A stretch of 30,471 nt of DNA, taken from contig JAQERH010000013.1 in assembly GCA_027698105.1 (NCBI GenBank), positions 39,204 to 69,674 on the forward strand, given 5' to 3'. The notes beneath the pieces were generated by a model. It did no database searches. It had not been told where the DNA came from and was given only the letters and a program-made list of their open reading frames with translations. The stretch comes from Lachnospiraceae bacterium AM93-12TA (lineage in GTDB: Bacteria; Bacillota; Clostridia; Lachnospirales; Lachnospiraceae). Shown one piece after another: positions 16,651 to 23,660 of this stretch (the first letter of the stretch is position 1; the number at the start of each line of letters is the position of its first letter). A program made the position numbers and the translations under genes.

Positions 16651-18512
16651 GAATGAAAAGGCTGAGACAGACATTGGTTCTTTTGCTGGCTGTCTGCATG
16701 ATGCTTGCAGGGACTCCGTTTGGAGTACTGGCAGGCATGATGGATATGACGAATTTTAATGACGGCAGAATTGAGGTTACCAAGGTCCCGAAGGGAAAGG
16801 CCGGAGGGAAAGTGACAATCCGCATGAAGATTGTCAATGATGAAGACTCTGATATGGAGGATACTGCCATCACGCTGGTAGGAGGAACCAGATACGATGA
16901 TATCCTGAATAATGTGTTTGATCAGGAGGAGGATGACGAGGATGAGGACGAGGATGACAGCAATACCATCCGGGACTACAATACCCAGTTCCCCTTTGAA
17001 GCAGATTCTTCCACATTTGAAGATAAGAAGGTAGGGACGATCAGAGGCCATTCTTCTAAAACAGTTTCCATGACGTTCCAGCTGCGAAGAGATCTGCAGC
17101 CAGGCTACTATCAGGCGTTTTTTGATTTAAACAGCAGCAGAGATCACGAAAAAACAGTAGGTGTGAATATCTGGGTATCTGCGTCAGATGGATCTGAATC
17201 AGATGAGGAGACCATGGATTATGACATCACTATTGGAGAGAACCAGTCCACCCCCTATGGCGCTTATGGGGAGGTGCTGAATTTTGGAGTCAATTTAAGA
17301 AACAGCGGAAACAGAAAGCTGTACGATGTGCGTGTTTCCATGCAGTTAGATGCAGCAGTGGAGAAGTTTCCCTTTGACATCAATGACGGAAATTATGACA
17401 GAAAAATGGGAGATGTAGAGGTAAACCAGATGATCTCGGTGCCCTACAGCATGGCAGTGAGAGAGGATGCGAAATCAGGCTTTTATCCCATTACCTATAA
17501 GATTTCCTATAAAGAGACAGAGGACGGGGATTTCGAGGAGCCGGTGGACAAGATCCTCTATGTCCGGGTGAAGGGAGAGGATGACGACGATCTGGAGGCA
17601 GACGCAGGGGATAATGAGAGAACCAAGGCCAGAATCATTGTAGAGAGCTTTTCTACAGAGCCGGCAGAGGTCTATGCAGGCACGCCGTTTGTACTGAAAA
17701 TCAGAATGAAGAATGCCTCCTCTGATGTCCAGGCCAGCAACATTCTGTTTACCTTCAGCTCTGAGGATACGGACAAGAATCCTGTGTTTACCACAGAATC
17801 AGGCTCCTCTACTGTAGTAGTGAACAGTCTGGCTCCCGGACAGAGTACAGATTTAGAGCTTTTATTTAATTCTTCGCCTACAGCAGAGCAGAAGTCCTAC
17901 ACTATGTCCATCAAGGAAAAGTACGACAGCCCGGAGTTTAAAAATGCAGAGGAGGAAGTAAAGATTTCAATTCCGGTGAAGCAGCAGCCCAGGTTTAGTA
18001 CCAGCACAATCGAGGTGATGCCGGAGAGCATCAGCGTGGGTTCAGAGACCAACGTCATGTTTGGAATCAACAATACAGGAAAGGTGCTTCTCTACAATGT
18101 AACGGCTGTTTTTGAGGGGGATTCCATTCAGAAAACAGACGCTTATGTAGGAAACATTGAGCCGGGTAAGACGGGAAATGTAGATGCCATGATTTCCGGC
18201 ATTGCTCCTACTGCAGATGACGGGAAAATAAAAATCCTCATTTCCTATGAAGACGAGAACGGAGAGGTGACAGAGGTGGAGAAAGAGATGACTCTTTTCG
18301 TCACAGAGCCAGTGGAGGAGATGCCAGACATGGATGCCATGGCGGGTATGGAGGAAATGATGCCGGAGGAACCGTCTGCATTCAGCAAGTATAAGTGGCT
18401 GATTCTTATAGGCGCAGCCGCAGCTGCAGCAGCGGGAACTGTGATTTACCGCCGCAGGAAGGCAAAAAAGCAGGCAGAGGAGGAAGTGGATATAGACGAT
18501 GAGATTTCTTGA
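16647..18512 (+). CDS. Extracellular, membrane-anchored protein of the ABC operon (CARDB/COG1361-like)
   Basis: This exported protein of 621 residues has a basic N-terminus and a hydrophobic signal segment (about 8-30). The main body, to about residue 570, is beta-rich with repeated modules. Each module carries sequences such as FGVNLRNSGNRKLYDVRVSM and MFGINNTGKVLLYNVTAVF, a pattern seen in CARDB/COG1361-type adhesion-like domains. A strongly acidic run lies at 92-104. The C-terminus has a single membrane segment (WLILIGAAAAAAAGTVIY) and a positively charged tail, so the body faces outward. It lies between the ATPase and the permease with 4-base and 14-base overlaps, suggesting it takes the place of MacA as the extracytoplasmic partner. 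Function is not otherwise known. Confidence 0.8.
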   Translation: MRMKRLRQTLVLLLAVCMMLAGTPFGVLAGMMDMTNFNDGRIEVTKVPKGKAGGKVTIRMKIVNDEDSDMEDTAITLVGGTRYDDILNNVFDQEEDDEDEDEDDSNTIRDYNTQFPFEADSSTFEDKKVGTIRGHSSKTVSMTFQLRRDLQPGYYQAFFDLNSSRDHEKTVGVNIWVSASDGSESDEETMDYDITIGENQSTPYGAYGEVLNFGVNLRNSGNRKLYDVRVSMQLDAAVEKFPFDINDGNYDRKMGDVEVNQMISVPYSMAVREDAKSGFYPITYKISYKETEDGDFEEPVDKILYVRVKGEDDDDLEADAGDNERTKARIIVESFSTEPAEVYAGTPFVLKIRMKNASSDVQASNILFTFSSEDTDKNPVFTTESGSSTVVVNSLAPGQSTDLELLFNSSPTAEQKSYTMSIKEKYDSPEFKNAEEEVKISIPVKQQPRFSTSTIEVMPESISVGSETNVMFGINNTGKVLLYNVTAVFEGDSIQKTDAYVGNIEPGKTGNVDAMISGIAPTADDGKIKILISYEDENGEVTEVEKEMTLFVTEPVEEMPDMDAMAGMEEMMPEEPSAFSKYKWLILIGAAAAAAAGTVIYRRRKAKKQAEEEVDIDDEIS

Positions 18513-19848
18513 TCTGCTCACCATGAGCGTCAATAATCTGCGCCGCAGAAAGCTTCGAACCTTTCTGACGGTTTTAGGAGTAGTCATCGGAACGGCTTCT
18601 ATTGTAGTCATGGTTTCCCTGGGTATCGGTCTCAACCATTTTACCATGGAGACCATTAAGTCTTCCGGCAGCCTGACAGCGATTGAGATCTACAACTACC
18701 AGGGAATGCATGGAGAGGATGGGGCGGAAGAGAACTTTATGACAGACGAAACCATTAAAAGTTTCGCTCAGATTCCCCACGTAACCTCTGTCTATCCATT
18801 ATTAAGCATCAATGTGCTGATGCGTCAGGGTATCTATGAGGGATATGTTACGATGATGGGAGTCCCCTTAGACTATATGAAGGATATTCCCTTAGGAGCT
18901 GGAAAGCTGCCTTCCCCCAATGCCGATATGCTGGATATGGTGGTGGGTAATATGGTAGCCAGAGATTTCACAAATGCTAAGACAGGAAAGGGATATTGGG
19001 ATACAGGAGAAATTCCGGATGTGGATTTTATGGGGCGTCCTGCGTTTGTTATTTTCGATATGGATGCTTACTATCAGTCCCAGTCAGGAGGCGGAGGAGA
19101 AGGAGAGTCTGTGAAGCCCCCCAAGAAATATATGCTGAATACGGCTGCTGTGGTAGAGGGAGGCCCGGAGGATTACAATGAATACTGCTACAGCGTATAT
19201 GTGGATTTACATAAGCTTCAGCAGCAGCTGAAACAGGTGTTTAAGAAAAATCCGATTCCCGGACAGCCGGTGAACAAAAAGGGAAAGCCCTACAATTACT
19301 TTATTTATGAGCAGGCTGTGGTCAATGTAGATGACATGGAGAATGTAAAGGAGGTTCAGCAGCAGCTGATCAGCATGGGTTTTGAGGCCAACAGCCGTAT
19401 GGACTGGCTGGAATCCTCCCAGAAGCAGTCTAATATGGTTCAGGCTGTATTAGGAGGAATCGGGGCCGTCTCCCTGTTTGTAGCTGCCATTGGAATCGCC
19501 AACACCATGATGATGTCTATCTATGAGAGAACCAAGGAAATAGGTGTTCTGAAGGTTCTGGGATGTGCCATGGGAAATATCAGAAGTATGTTTTTAATAG
19601 AGGCCGGATTTATTGGATTTATGGGCGGACTCATTGGTCTGATTCTAAGTTATGGAGTGTCCGGTATTGTGAACCGTTTTCTGGCCCCAGGTCTTACAGA
19701 GGGAATGACAAGCCAGATTTCCATGATTCCGCCATGGCTGGCCCTGGCAGCTGTAGTATTTGCCATTTTTATCGGCATGTTTGCCGGATTTTTCCCGGCT
19801 CAGAGAGCCATGAAGCTGTCGCCGTTAGCAGCCATCAGAAATGATTAG
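18499..19848 (+). CDS. ABC transporter permease, MacB/FtsX type
   Basis: This membrane permease of 449 residues has the MacB/FtsX topology. It has one N-terminal transmembrane helix (LRTFLTVLGVVIGTASIVVMVS, about 19-40), a large extracytoplasmic domain (about 45-310), and three C-terminal helices. The conserved cytoplasmic segment between the first two is MMMSIYERTKEIGVLKVLGCAMGNIRSMFLIEA. It ends PAQRAMKLSPLAAIRND, a typical family C-terminus. Its first 14 bases overlap the preceding gene, so the operon is tight. It works with the ATPase at 15853. A glycine-rich loop (SQSGGGGEGES) interrupts the outer domain. The cargo is unknown. Confidence 0.9.
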   Translation: MRFLDLLTMSVNNLRRRKLRTFLTVLGVVIGTASIVVMVSLGIGLNHFTMETIKSSGSLTAIEIYNYQGMHGEDGAEENFMTDETIKSFAQIPHVTSVYPLLSINVLMRQGIYEGYVTMMGVPLDYMKDIPLGAGKLPSPNADMLDMVVGNMVARDFTNAKTGKGYWDTGEIPDVDFMGRPAFVIFDMDAYYQSQSGGGGEGESVKPPKKYMLNTAAVVEGGPEDYNEYCYSVYVDLHKLQQQLKQVFKKNPIPGQPVNKKGKPYNYFIYEQAVVNVDDMENVKEVQQQLISMGFEANSRMDWLESSQKQSNMVQAVLGGIGAVSLFVAAIGIANTMMMSIYERTKEIGVLKVLGCAMGNIRSMFLIEAGFIGFMGGLIGLILSYGVSGIVNRFLAPGLTEGMTSQISMIPPWLALAAVVFAIFIGMFAGFFPAQRAMKLSPLAAIRND

Positions 19849-19971
19849 CTGTCATGTCAATCATAAAACAGGGTGAAATATTGTGCTTTTGTTTATACAG
19901 ATAAGAAGAAACAGGCAGCAGAATAAGAGAAAACAGAAGAAATCAACATTCCTTTGAAAGAGGGGAGTCAT

Positions 19972-21246
19972 ATGAAAAAGGAAATTGCACTGAGGCCACC
20001 ATGCAAAGAGTATGACGTACAGGGAATAGAGAGCTGGCTCCAGTATCAGAGCCTTACAGGAGACCATCTGTTTGACACAGCAGGGAGAACCTTTTATTTT
20101 CGGGAGGGAGAGCCTAAGAAACTGGTGTTTCGTCTGGAGCCCCATGGAAAAAAGAGAATAGATGAGAAGCAGAAGGAGGAGTGGAGAAGAAGAGGCTGGA
20201 CTTATGCGGCCTCCTATCGGCATCTCTACGATATTTTCTTTTCTGAGACAGAAGAGAGAGAGGAGACAGAAGCTCTGGCTGCCTCCCAGAGTGTGGGACT
20301 CCAGTTTCTGGATCAGAGGTTTGGAAGCTCAAGATTTGGAGGGATTTTTCTCATAGCGCTAACGGCGGTATTGTGCTGGATGAACTGGAAGAAGAGCGGT
20401 ACGATTCTTCAGTTTTTCTATGGAAGCGGATTGTTTGCAGTCCTTCTGCTTGCCGCGTATCTGATGTTCTGGATTTCTGCATTGGTGATGGGAGTGTGGC
20501 TCAGGAGACAGACAGGATCGCTGAAGGCAGGAAAGCCCATGCCGGATGAGGAATACCGGAGTTCCATGAGAAGGGCGGGAAGATTTTTAAAGGTTCTGGA
20601 AGCGCTTTGGACTGCGAGCATCCTACTGATGCTTGTGATGAATCTTTCCAGTTCTTCCGGCAGTCTGGGAGAGACGGCTGGCTGCAGCGATTTTCTAAGC
20701 CTTGCCAGAATGGAAGGAGAGCACTATACTCCGGATTTAGAACAGGGGAAGCCGAGAGGTCAGAGTTACAGGATAGAAAGAAATCCTCTGGTGAAGAAAA
20801 ATCTCTATGTAAGTCAGTCAGGGTATAAATTTCAGACTCAGAAGGAGCTGGAGCGATATGCAGAAGCGGGAAAGTCAGATGAAATTGCTCCTGTGAGAGA
20901 AGAAGCCCAGGCTAAAGCGGCGGAGGCGGGAATTCCCGCAGAGATGGAACTCTATCTCTACGAAACGAAGCAGGAGGAAGACGCACAGAAACTGCTGGAT
21001 CAGGTCTGCTCGAAATACATGGGAATTTCTCAGCGGGCAAATCTGTACCAGAAGGGGATTTATGGATTTGACGATGTCAGCGTGATCGATATGGAAGAAA
21101 ACAGACAGATCGTCTGTGCCAGAGGAGGAAGTACCGCTGCTATTCTGTTTTATGAAGGTGATTTAGATATGAATGACCATCTGCAGTACATTTCCAGGTC
21201 TGTTATGGCAGGAAAAGGCAGCTGGAAAGAGGAACTGACAAAATAG
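19972..21246 (+). CDS. DUF2812 membrane protein
   Basis: This membrane protein of about 424 residues has an N-terminal DUF2812-like domain, in which GIESWLQYQSLTGDHLFDTAGRTFYFREGEPKKLVFRLE (about 18-56) is the typical pattern. WRRRGWTYAASYRHLYDIFF follows at 71-90. Transmembrane helices lie at about 121-138, 148-176 and 208-225. A soluble extracytoplasmic or cytoplasmic C-terminal domain of about 190 residues follows. Start 19972 is set by AGGGGAG; an upstream TTG at 19954 is less likely. DUF2812 genes often sit beside a PadR regulator, but none is present here. The terminator at 21287-21340 follows it directly and overlaps the 5' end of sigK. Confidence 0.75.
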   Translation: MKKEIALRPPCKEYDVQGIESWLQYQSLTGDHLFDTAGRTFYFREGEPKKLVFRLEPHGKKRIDEKQKEEWRRRGWTYAASYRHLYDIFFSETEEREETEALAASQSVGLQFLDQRFGSSRFGGIFLIALTAVLCWMNWKKSGTILQFFYGSGLFAVLLLAAYLMFWISALVMGVWLRRQTGSLKAGKPMPDEEYRSSMRRAGRFLKVLEALWTASILLMLVMNLSSSSGSLGETAGCSDFLSLARMEGEHYTPDLEQGKPRGQSYRIERNPLVKKNLYVSQSGYKFQTQKELERYAEAGKSDEIAPVREEAQAKAAEAGIPAEMELYLYETKQEEDAQKLLDQVCSKYMGISQRANLYQKGIYGFDDVSVIDMEENRQIVCARGGSTAAILFYEGDLDMNDHLQYISRSVMAGKGSWKEELTK

Positions 21247-21280
21247 ATAAATAAACCAACCTGTGTCCCCACAGGGAAAA

Positions 21281-21310
21281 GCACTTGAAAAGCCGCTTTT
21301 GCATAAGATA
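21281..21310 (+). promoter_or_regulatory. Candidate sigma-K/sigma-E promoter of sigK
   Basis: CATAAGATA (21302-21310) matches the mother-cell sigma -10 consensus CATAnnnTA. An AC (21283-21284) lies 17 bases upstream as in sigma-K promoters. The predicted start (about 21317) lies in the loop of the terminator hairpin, so this transcript would lack the hairpin's 5' arm. The motif is short and untested. Confidence 0.4.
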
Positions 21311-21340
21311 CATTAACGTATCTGAAAGGCGGCTTTTTTT
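21287..21340 (+). terminator. Terminator hairpin overlapping the sigK start
   Basis: AAAAGCCGC (21288-21296) pairs with GCGGCTTTT (21329-21337), with an inner GATAC/GTATC stem and a T run to 21340. It terminates the DUF2812 transcript, while its 3' arm contains the probable sigK ribosome site AAAGGCGG (21325-21332). Confidence 0.8.
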
Positions 21341-21620
21341 GAAAACATTTCCCAAACCATTGACAGCAGAAGAGGAACGGAGTTATCTGAAGCAGTACAG
21401 AGAAGGAAGCGAGGAAGCAAAAGCCGTTCTGATAGAGAGGAATTTAAGGCTGGTAGCCCATGTTGTTAAAAAATATCAGTACACAGACTATGAGACGGAG
21501 GATCTGCTGTCTGTGGGAACCATAGGGCTTATTAAGGCGGTTAATACCTTTAAGATGGATCGTGGTTCCAGACTGGCTACCTATGCAGCCAAATGTGTAG
21601 AGAATGCTATCCTATCATAA
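21339..21620 (+). CDS. sigK: RNA polymerase sigma-K factor, N-terminal part (split gene)
   Basis: This encodes the first 89 residues of the late mother-cell sporulation sigma factor, then four foreign codons and a stop. It contains region 2: FPKPLTAEEERSYLKQYREG, LIERNLRLVAHVVKKYQ, DLLSVGTIGLIKAVNTF and RGSRLATYAAKCVEN. The frame breaks at the AATG core (21603-21606), inside the conserved ENEILM sequence of SigK. TTG 21339, with AAAGGCGG 6 bases upstream, is the favoured start. A TTG at 21285 would encode the hairpin and is doubtful. With the 21339 start there is no hydrophobic pro-sequence as in B. subtilis pro-SigK, a situation known from C. difficile. It is joined to 26878-27228 after excision. 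Confidence 0.93.
   Translation: MKTFPKPLTAEEERSYLKQYREGSEEAKAVLIERNLRLVAHVVKKYQYTDYETEDLLSVGTIGLIKAVNTFKMDRGSRLATYAAKCVENAILS
21603..21616 (+). other. Left attachment site core and arm of the skin-like element
   Basis: The core AATG (21603-21606) is followed by GCTATCCTATC (21606-21616 including the shared G). The arm is the inverted complement of GAGAGGATAGC at the right end (26863-26873) with one mismatch, so the two would form a dyad around the core in the excised circle. Confidence 0.75.
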
Positions 21621-21651
21621 AAGAGATCTGGAAAGAGCCCGGAAGCCGCTC

Positions 21652-21858
21652 TCAGCTGTCTGCCGTCTGGAGCAGTGTGGCTTCAATGACTGCATCCAGA
21701 AGAGCTTCCTTCTGGCGGGAGGATCCACGGAAGGCTCTGATTGTCTGGAGAACAGCATCTGCGTGGATTTCAGCCGTTTTTCGGGCCAGTTCTGATTTTC
21801 CTTCCTCTGTGCCGGGCGCATGGATAATGAGTGTCAAAGGACTCTTTTTTTTTGCCAT
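21652..21858 (-). CDS. Small skin-encoded protein, candidate excision factor
   Basis: This 68-residue protein on the minus strand has its ATG at 21858 and an AGAGG ribosome site 4 bases upstream. It starts with a basic MAKKKSPLTLIIH and continues as an amphipathic helical protein (EEGKSELARKTAEIHADAVLQTIRAF and QKEALLDAVIEAT). There are no cysteines or membrane segments. From memory it resembles small hypothetical proteins near serine recombinases in clostridial elements. It lies 32 bases inside the left end and opposes the cargo. C. difficile skin carries a small protein needed for excision, so a directionality factor is plausible, but this is inference only. A GATACAAT box (minus strand, 21882-21875) resembles a sigma-E -10. 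Confidence 0.6.
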   Translation of the reverse strand: MAKKKSPLTLIIHAPGTEEGKSELARKTAEIHADAVLQTIRAFRGSSRQKEALLDAVIEATLLQTADS

Positions 21859-21941
21859 AATACCTCTGCTGATTGTATCGTTTGCTTTAATCTATGAGAG
21901 AATATCTGTTTTCTATGCCTCATTGGAAATACTTGCTGTAA

Positions 21942-21956
21942 TGTGATCATATCACA
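21942..21956. promoter_or_regulatory. Crp/Fnr-type operator upstream of the SDR operon
   Basis: The sequence TGTGATCATATCACA is a perfect TGTGAT/ATCACA dyad around CAT. Its centre (21949) is about 41 bases before the predicted start (21990), the position of class II activator sites. It matches the operator at 24347-24361. Confidence 0.85.
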
Positions 21957-21977
21957 GAAAAAAAGCAGAAGCTCCTG

Positions 21978-21983
21978 TATAAT
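21978..21983 (+). promoter_or_regulatory. -10 element of the SDR-ferredoxin operon
   Basis: A perfect TATAAT lies 21 bases after the operator. No -35 hexamer is present at the right spacing (CAGAAA at 21955), consistent with an activator-dependent promoter. Confidence 0.75.
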
Positions 21984-22012
21984 AAAAACATAAAAAGACA
22001 GGAGGTGCTCAT

Positions 22013-22759
22013 ATGAGGCTGAAGGATAAAGTTGCTGTTATTACTGGCGGAAGCCGCGGGATTGGCTTTGCTACTGCAGAGAAGTTTCTGAAAGAAGGGG
22101 CTGTTGTGATTATTACAGCCAGTTCACAGGCTAACGCAGACCAGGCAGTATCAAAATTAAGGGAGAAGTACCCGGAAGCGGTAGCAGCGGGAATCAGCCC
22201 GGATTTATCAAGTCTTGAATCCGTCCGTGCCGCGTTTCGAGAGGTATCAAAAACCTATGGATGTGTAGATATTCTGGTAAATAATGCAGGAGTTTCCGAG
22301 AGCACTCCTTTTATGGAGTATACGGAAGAGCTTTACGACAAAGTGATGGAGCTGAATGTAAAAGGCGTATTTAATGCCACCAGAGCAGCTGCAGAGTGTA
22401 TGGCAACCAGAGGAAGCGGTGTTATTCTTTCCACCTCCTCCATGGTCAGCATTTCCGGACAGCCCAGCGGATTTGCCTATCCGGCATCTAAATTTGCAGT
22501 CAATGGTCTGACGATCTCTCTGGCGCGGGAGCTGGGACCAAAAGGGATCCGCGTCAATGCAGTAGCTCCCGGAATTACAGAGACAGATATGATGAAAGCA
22601 GTGCCCAAGGAGGTTCTGGATCCGATGATTGAAAAAATTCCCCTCCGCCGTCTGGGAAGTCCGGAGGACATTGCCAATGCTTTCGCATTCCTGGCCTCTG
22701 AGGAGGCGTCCTACATTACAGGCGTGGTGCTGAGCGTAGACGGAATGGCAAGATCATAG
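22013..22759 (+). CDS. Short-chain dehydrogenase/reductase (BaiA/FabG-like)
   Basis: This is a classical NAD(P)-dependent SDR of 248 residues. The cofactor motif is TGGSRGIG (11-18), followed by NNAG (90-93). The catalytic residues S143, Y156 and K160 (YPASK) are intact, and the C-terminal VDG motif is present. The spacing of PDL (63-65), KYPEAV, YPASK, VAPG and TDM resembles BaiA-type 3-alpha-hydroxysteroid dehydrogenases and FabG relatives more than sugar dehydrogenases, by recall rather than a search. AGGAGGTG precedes the ATG. Transcription begins at an activator-type promoter and probably continues into the ferredoxin gene. A bile acid or steroid substrate is a possibility only. Confidence 0.85.
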   Translation: MRLKDKVAVITGGSRGIGFATAEKFLKEGAVVIITASSQANADQAVSKLREKYPEAVAAGISPDLSSLESVRAAFREVSKTYGCVDILVNNAGVSESTPFMEYTEELYDKVMELNVKGVFNATRAAAECMATRGSGVILSTSSMVSISGQPSGFAYPASKFAVNGLTISLARELGPKGIRVNAVAPGITETDMMKAVPKEVLDPMIEKIPLRRLGSPEDIANAFAFLASEEASYITGVVLSVDGMARS

Positions 22760-22782
22760 AAAGGGATGAATAAAAGAAACAG

Positions 22783-22806
22783 GGCCGCGGCAGGAATACC
22801 GCGGCC
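22783..22806 (+). other. GC-rich hairpin between the SDR and ferredoxin genes
   Basis: GGCCGCGG (22783-22790) pairs with CCGCGGCC (22799-22806), 8 bp with an 8-base loop. No T run follows, so it is more likely an RNA-processing or stability element than a terminator. Confidence 0.7.
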
Positions 22807-22820
22807 TGGGAGGAATCAAA

Positions 22821-23024
22821 ATGGAGCGGAAACGAAAAAAAGCCCTGGTAGATCAGACTTTATGCGTAGCCTGTGGCTGCTGTATGAAGGTTTGTCCTCT
22901 GCAGGCAGTGAAAGTGGTGAAAGGGATGATGGCAGAGGTAGATTGGAATAAATGCGTGGGATGCGGCAGATGTGTGAAGGAATGTCCGGCCAGCATTATT
23001 TCCCTTCAGGAGGTGGAAGCGTGA
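22821..23024 (+). CDS. 2[4Fe-4S] ferredoxin
   Basis: This small electron carrier of 67 residues has two Cx2Cx2Cx3CP motifs. One has C15, C18, C21 and C25 (LCVACGCCMKVCP) and the other C45, C48, C51 and C55 (KCVGCGRCVKECP). It acts in the cytoplasm. GGGAGGAA precedes the ATG by about 7 bases, just behind the hairpin at 22783-22806. Its stop overlaps the GTG of the following membrane protein, so it probably delivers electrons to or from that protein. The extra basic N-terminus (MERKRKK) is unusual for a free ferredoxin. Confidence 0.92.
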   Translation: MERKRKKALVDQTLCVACGCCMKVCPLQAVKVVKGMMAEVDWNKCVGCGRCVKECPASIISLQEVEA

Positions 23025-23590
23025 AAAAACAGTGGTATGATTATTTGTGGGTGTTTTCTCTCACTTACCTGATTTTGGGATTCTTCAATATTTTATTTGC
23101 GTGGCTGGGGTTGATCTGTTTTTTTCTTCCGTTGCTGACTGCTCTGACGAAAGGGACGAAGGGCTACTGTAACCGGTACTGCGGAAGAGGCCAGCTGTTT
23201 GGCATTCTGGGAGGCCGTCTGGGGCTTTCCAGAAAAAAGGATATGCCCGGATGGATGAAGGGAAAGGCGTTCCGCTATGGCTTTCTCGCTTTTTTTCTGC
23301 TGATGTTTGCACAGATGCTCTGGAATACATACCTGGTATTCGCAGGAGTGCAAGGATTGAGGCAGGCAGTAACCCTTTTATGGACCTGGAAACTGCCGTG
23401 GCACTGGGCGTACCACGGAACCTTGTTCCATGAAGGGACGGCACAGTTTGCCTTTGGCTTTTACAGCGTGATGCTGACTTCGACTGTGCTGGGGATTGCT
23501 TTGATGGTATTGTTCAAACCCAGAACCTGGTGCGTAGTCTGTCCTATGGGAACCATGACCCAGATGATATGCAGGATAAAGAACCAATAA
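23021..23590 (+). CDS. NapH/NosR-like membrane Fe-S protein
   Basis: This polytopic membrane protein of 189 residues has about four helices (roughly 9-29, 30-43, 86-110 and 145-166). It contains cysteine motifs C50xxxC54 (GYCNRYCGRGQLF) and C171xxC174P (RTWCVVCPMGTM). These match the CxxxCP-type motifs of NapH, NosR and RdxA membrane proteins that pass electrons between quinones or ferredoxins and periplasmic or membrane redox enzymes. GTG 23021 is the start, with AGGAGGT (23009-23015), and it overlaps the ferredoxin stop. An upstream in-frame ATG at 22952 would run through the ferredoxin gene. With the SDR and ferredoxin it forms one operon. Confidence 0.82.
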   Translation: MKKQWYDYLWVFSLTYLILGFFNILFAWLGLICFFLPLLTALTKGTKGYCNRYCGRGQLFGILGGRLGLSRKKDMPGWMKGKAFRYGFLAFFLLMFAQMLWNTYLVFAGVQGLRQAVTLLWTWKLPWHWAYHGTLFHEGTAQFAFGFYSVMLTSTVLGIALMVLFKPRTWCVVCPMGTMTQMICRIKNQ

Positions 23591-23618
23591 ACAACTAATA
23601 AAAACAGAATGTATATAG

Positions 23619-23660
23619 AAAGCTTCGTTTATGCTCTCTGCAGCTGACGGAGCTTTTTTT
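23619..23660 (+). terminator. Terminator of the SDR-ferredoxin operon, within the end of the regulator gene
   Basis: AAAGCTTCG (23619-23627) pairs with CGGAGCTTT (23648-23656), followed by T residues to 23660. The 3' arm lies in the convergent Crp/Fnr coding region. Confidence 0.7.

Noticed and set aside
21285..21338. TTG 21285 as the sigK start
   Set aside because: It would translate the terminator hairpin into an extra 18 residues that do not resemble SigK or its hydrophobic pro-sequence; it cannot be fully excluded.
21339..21620. Reading the sigK N-terminal part as a decayed pseudogene
   Set aside because: Both halves keep all conserved regions, the frame is restored exactly by the core join, and a recombinase is present.
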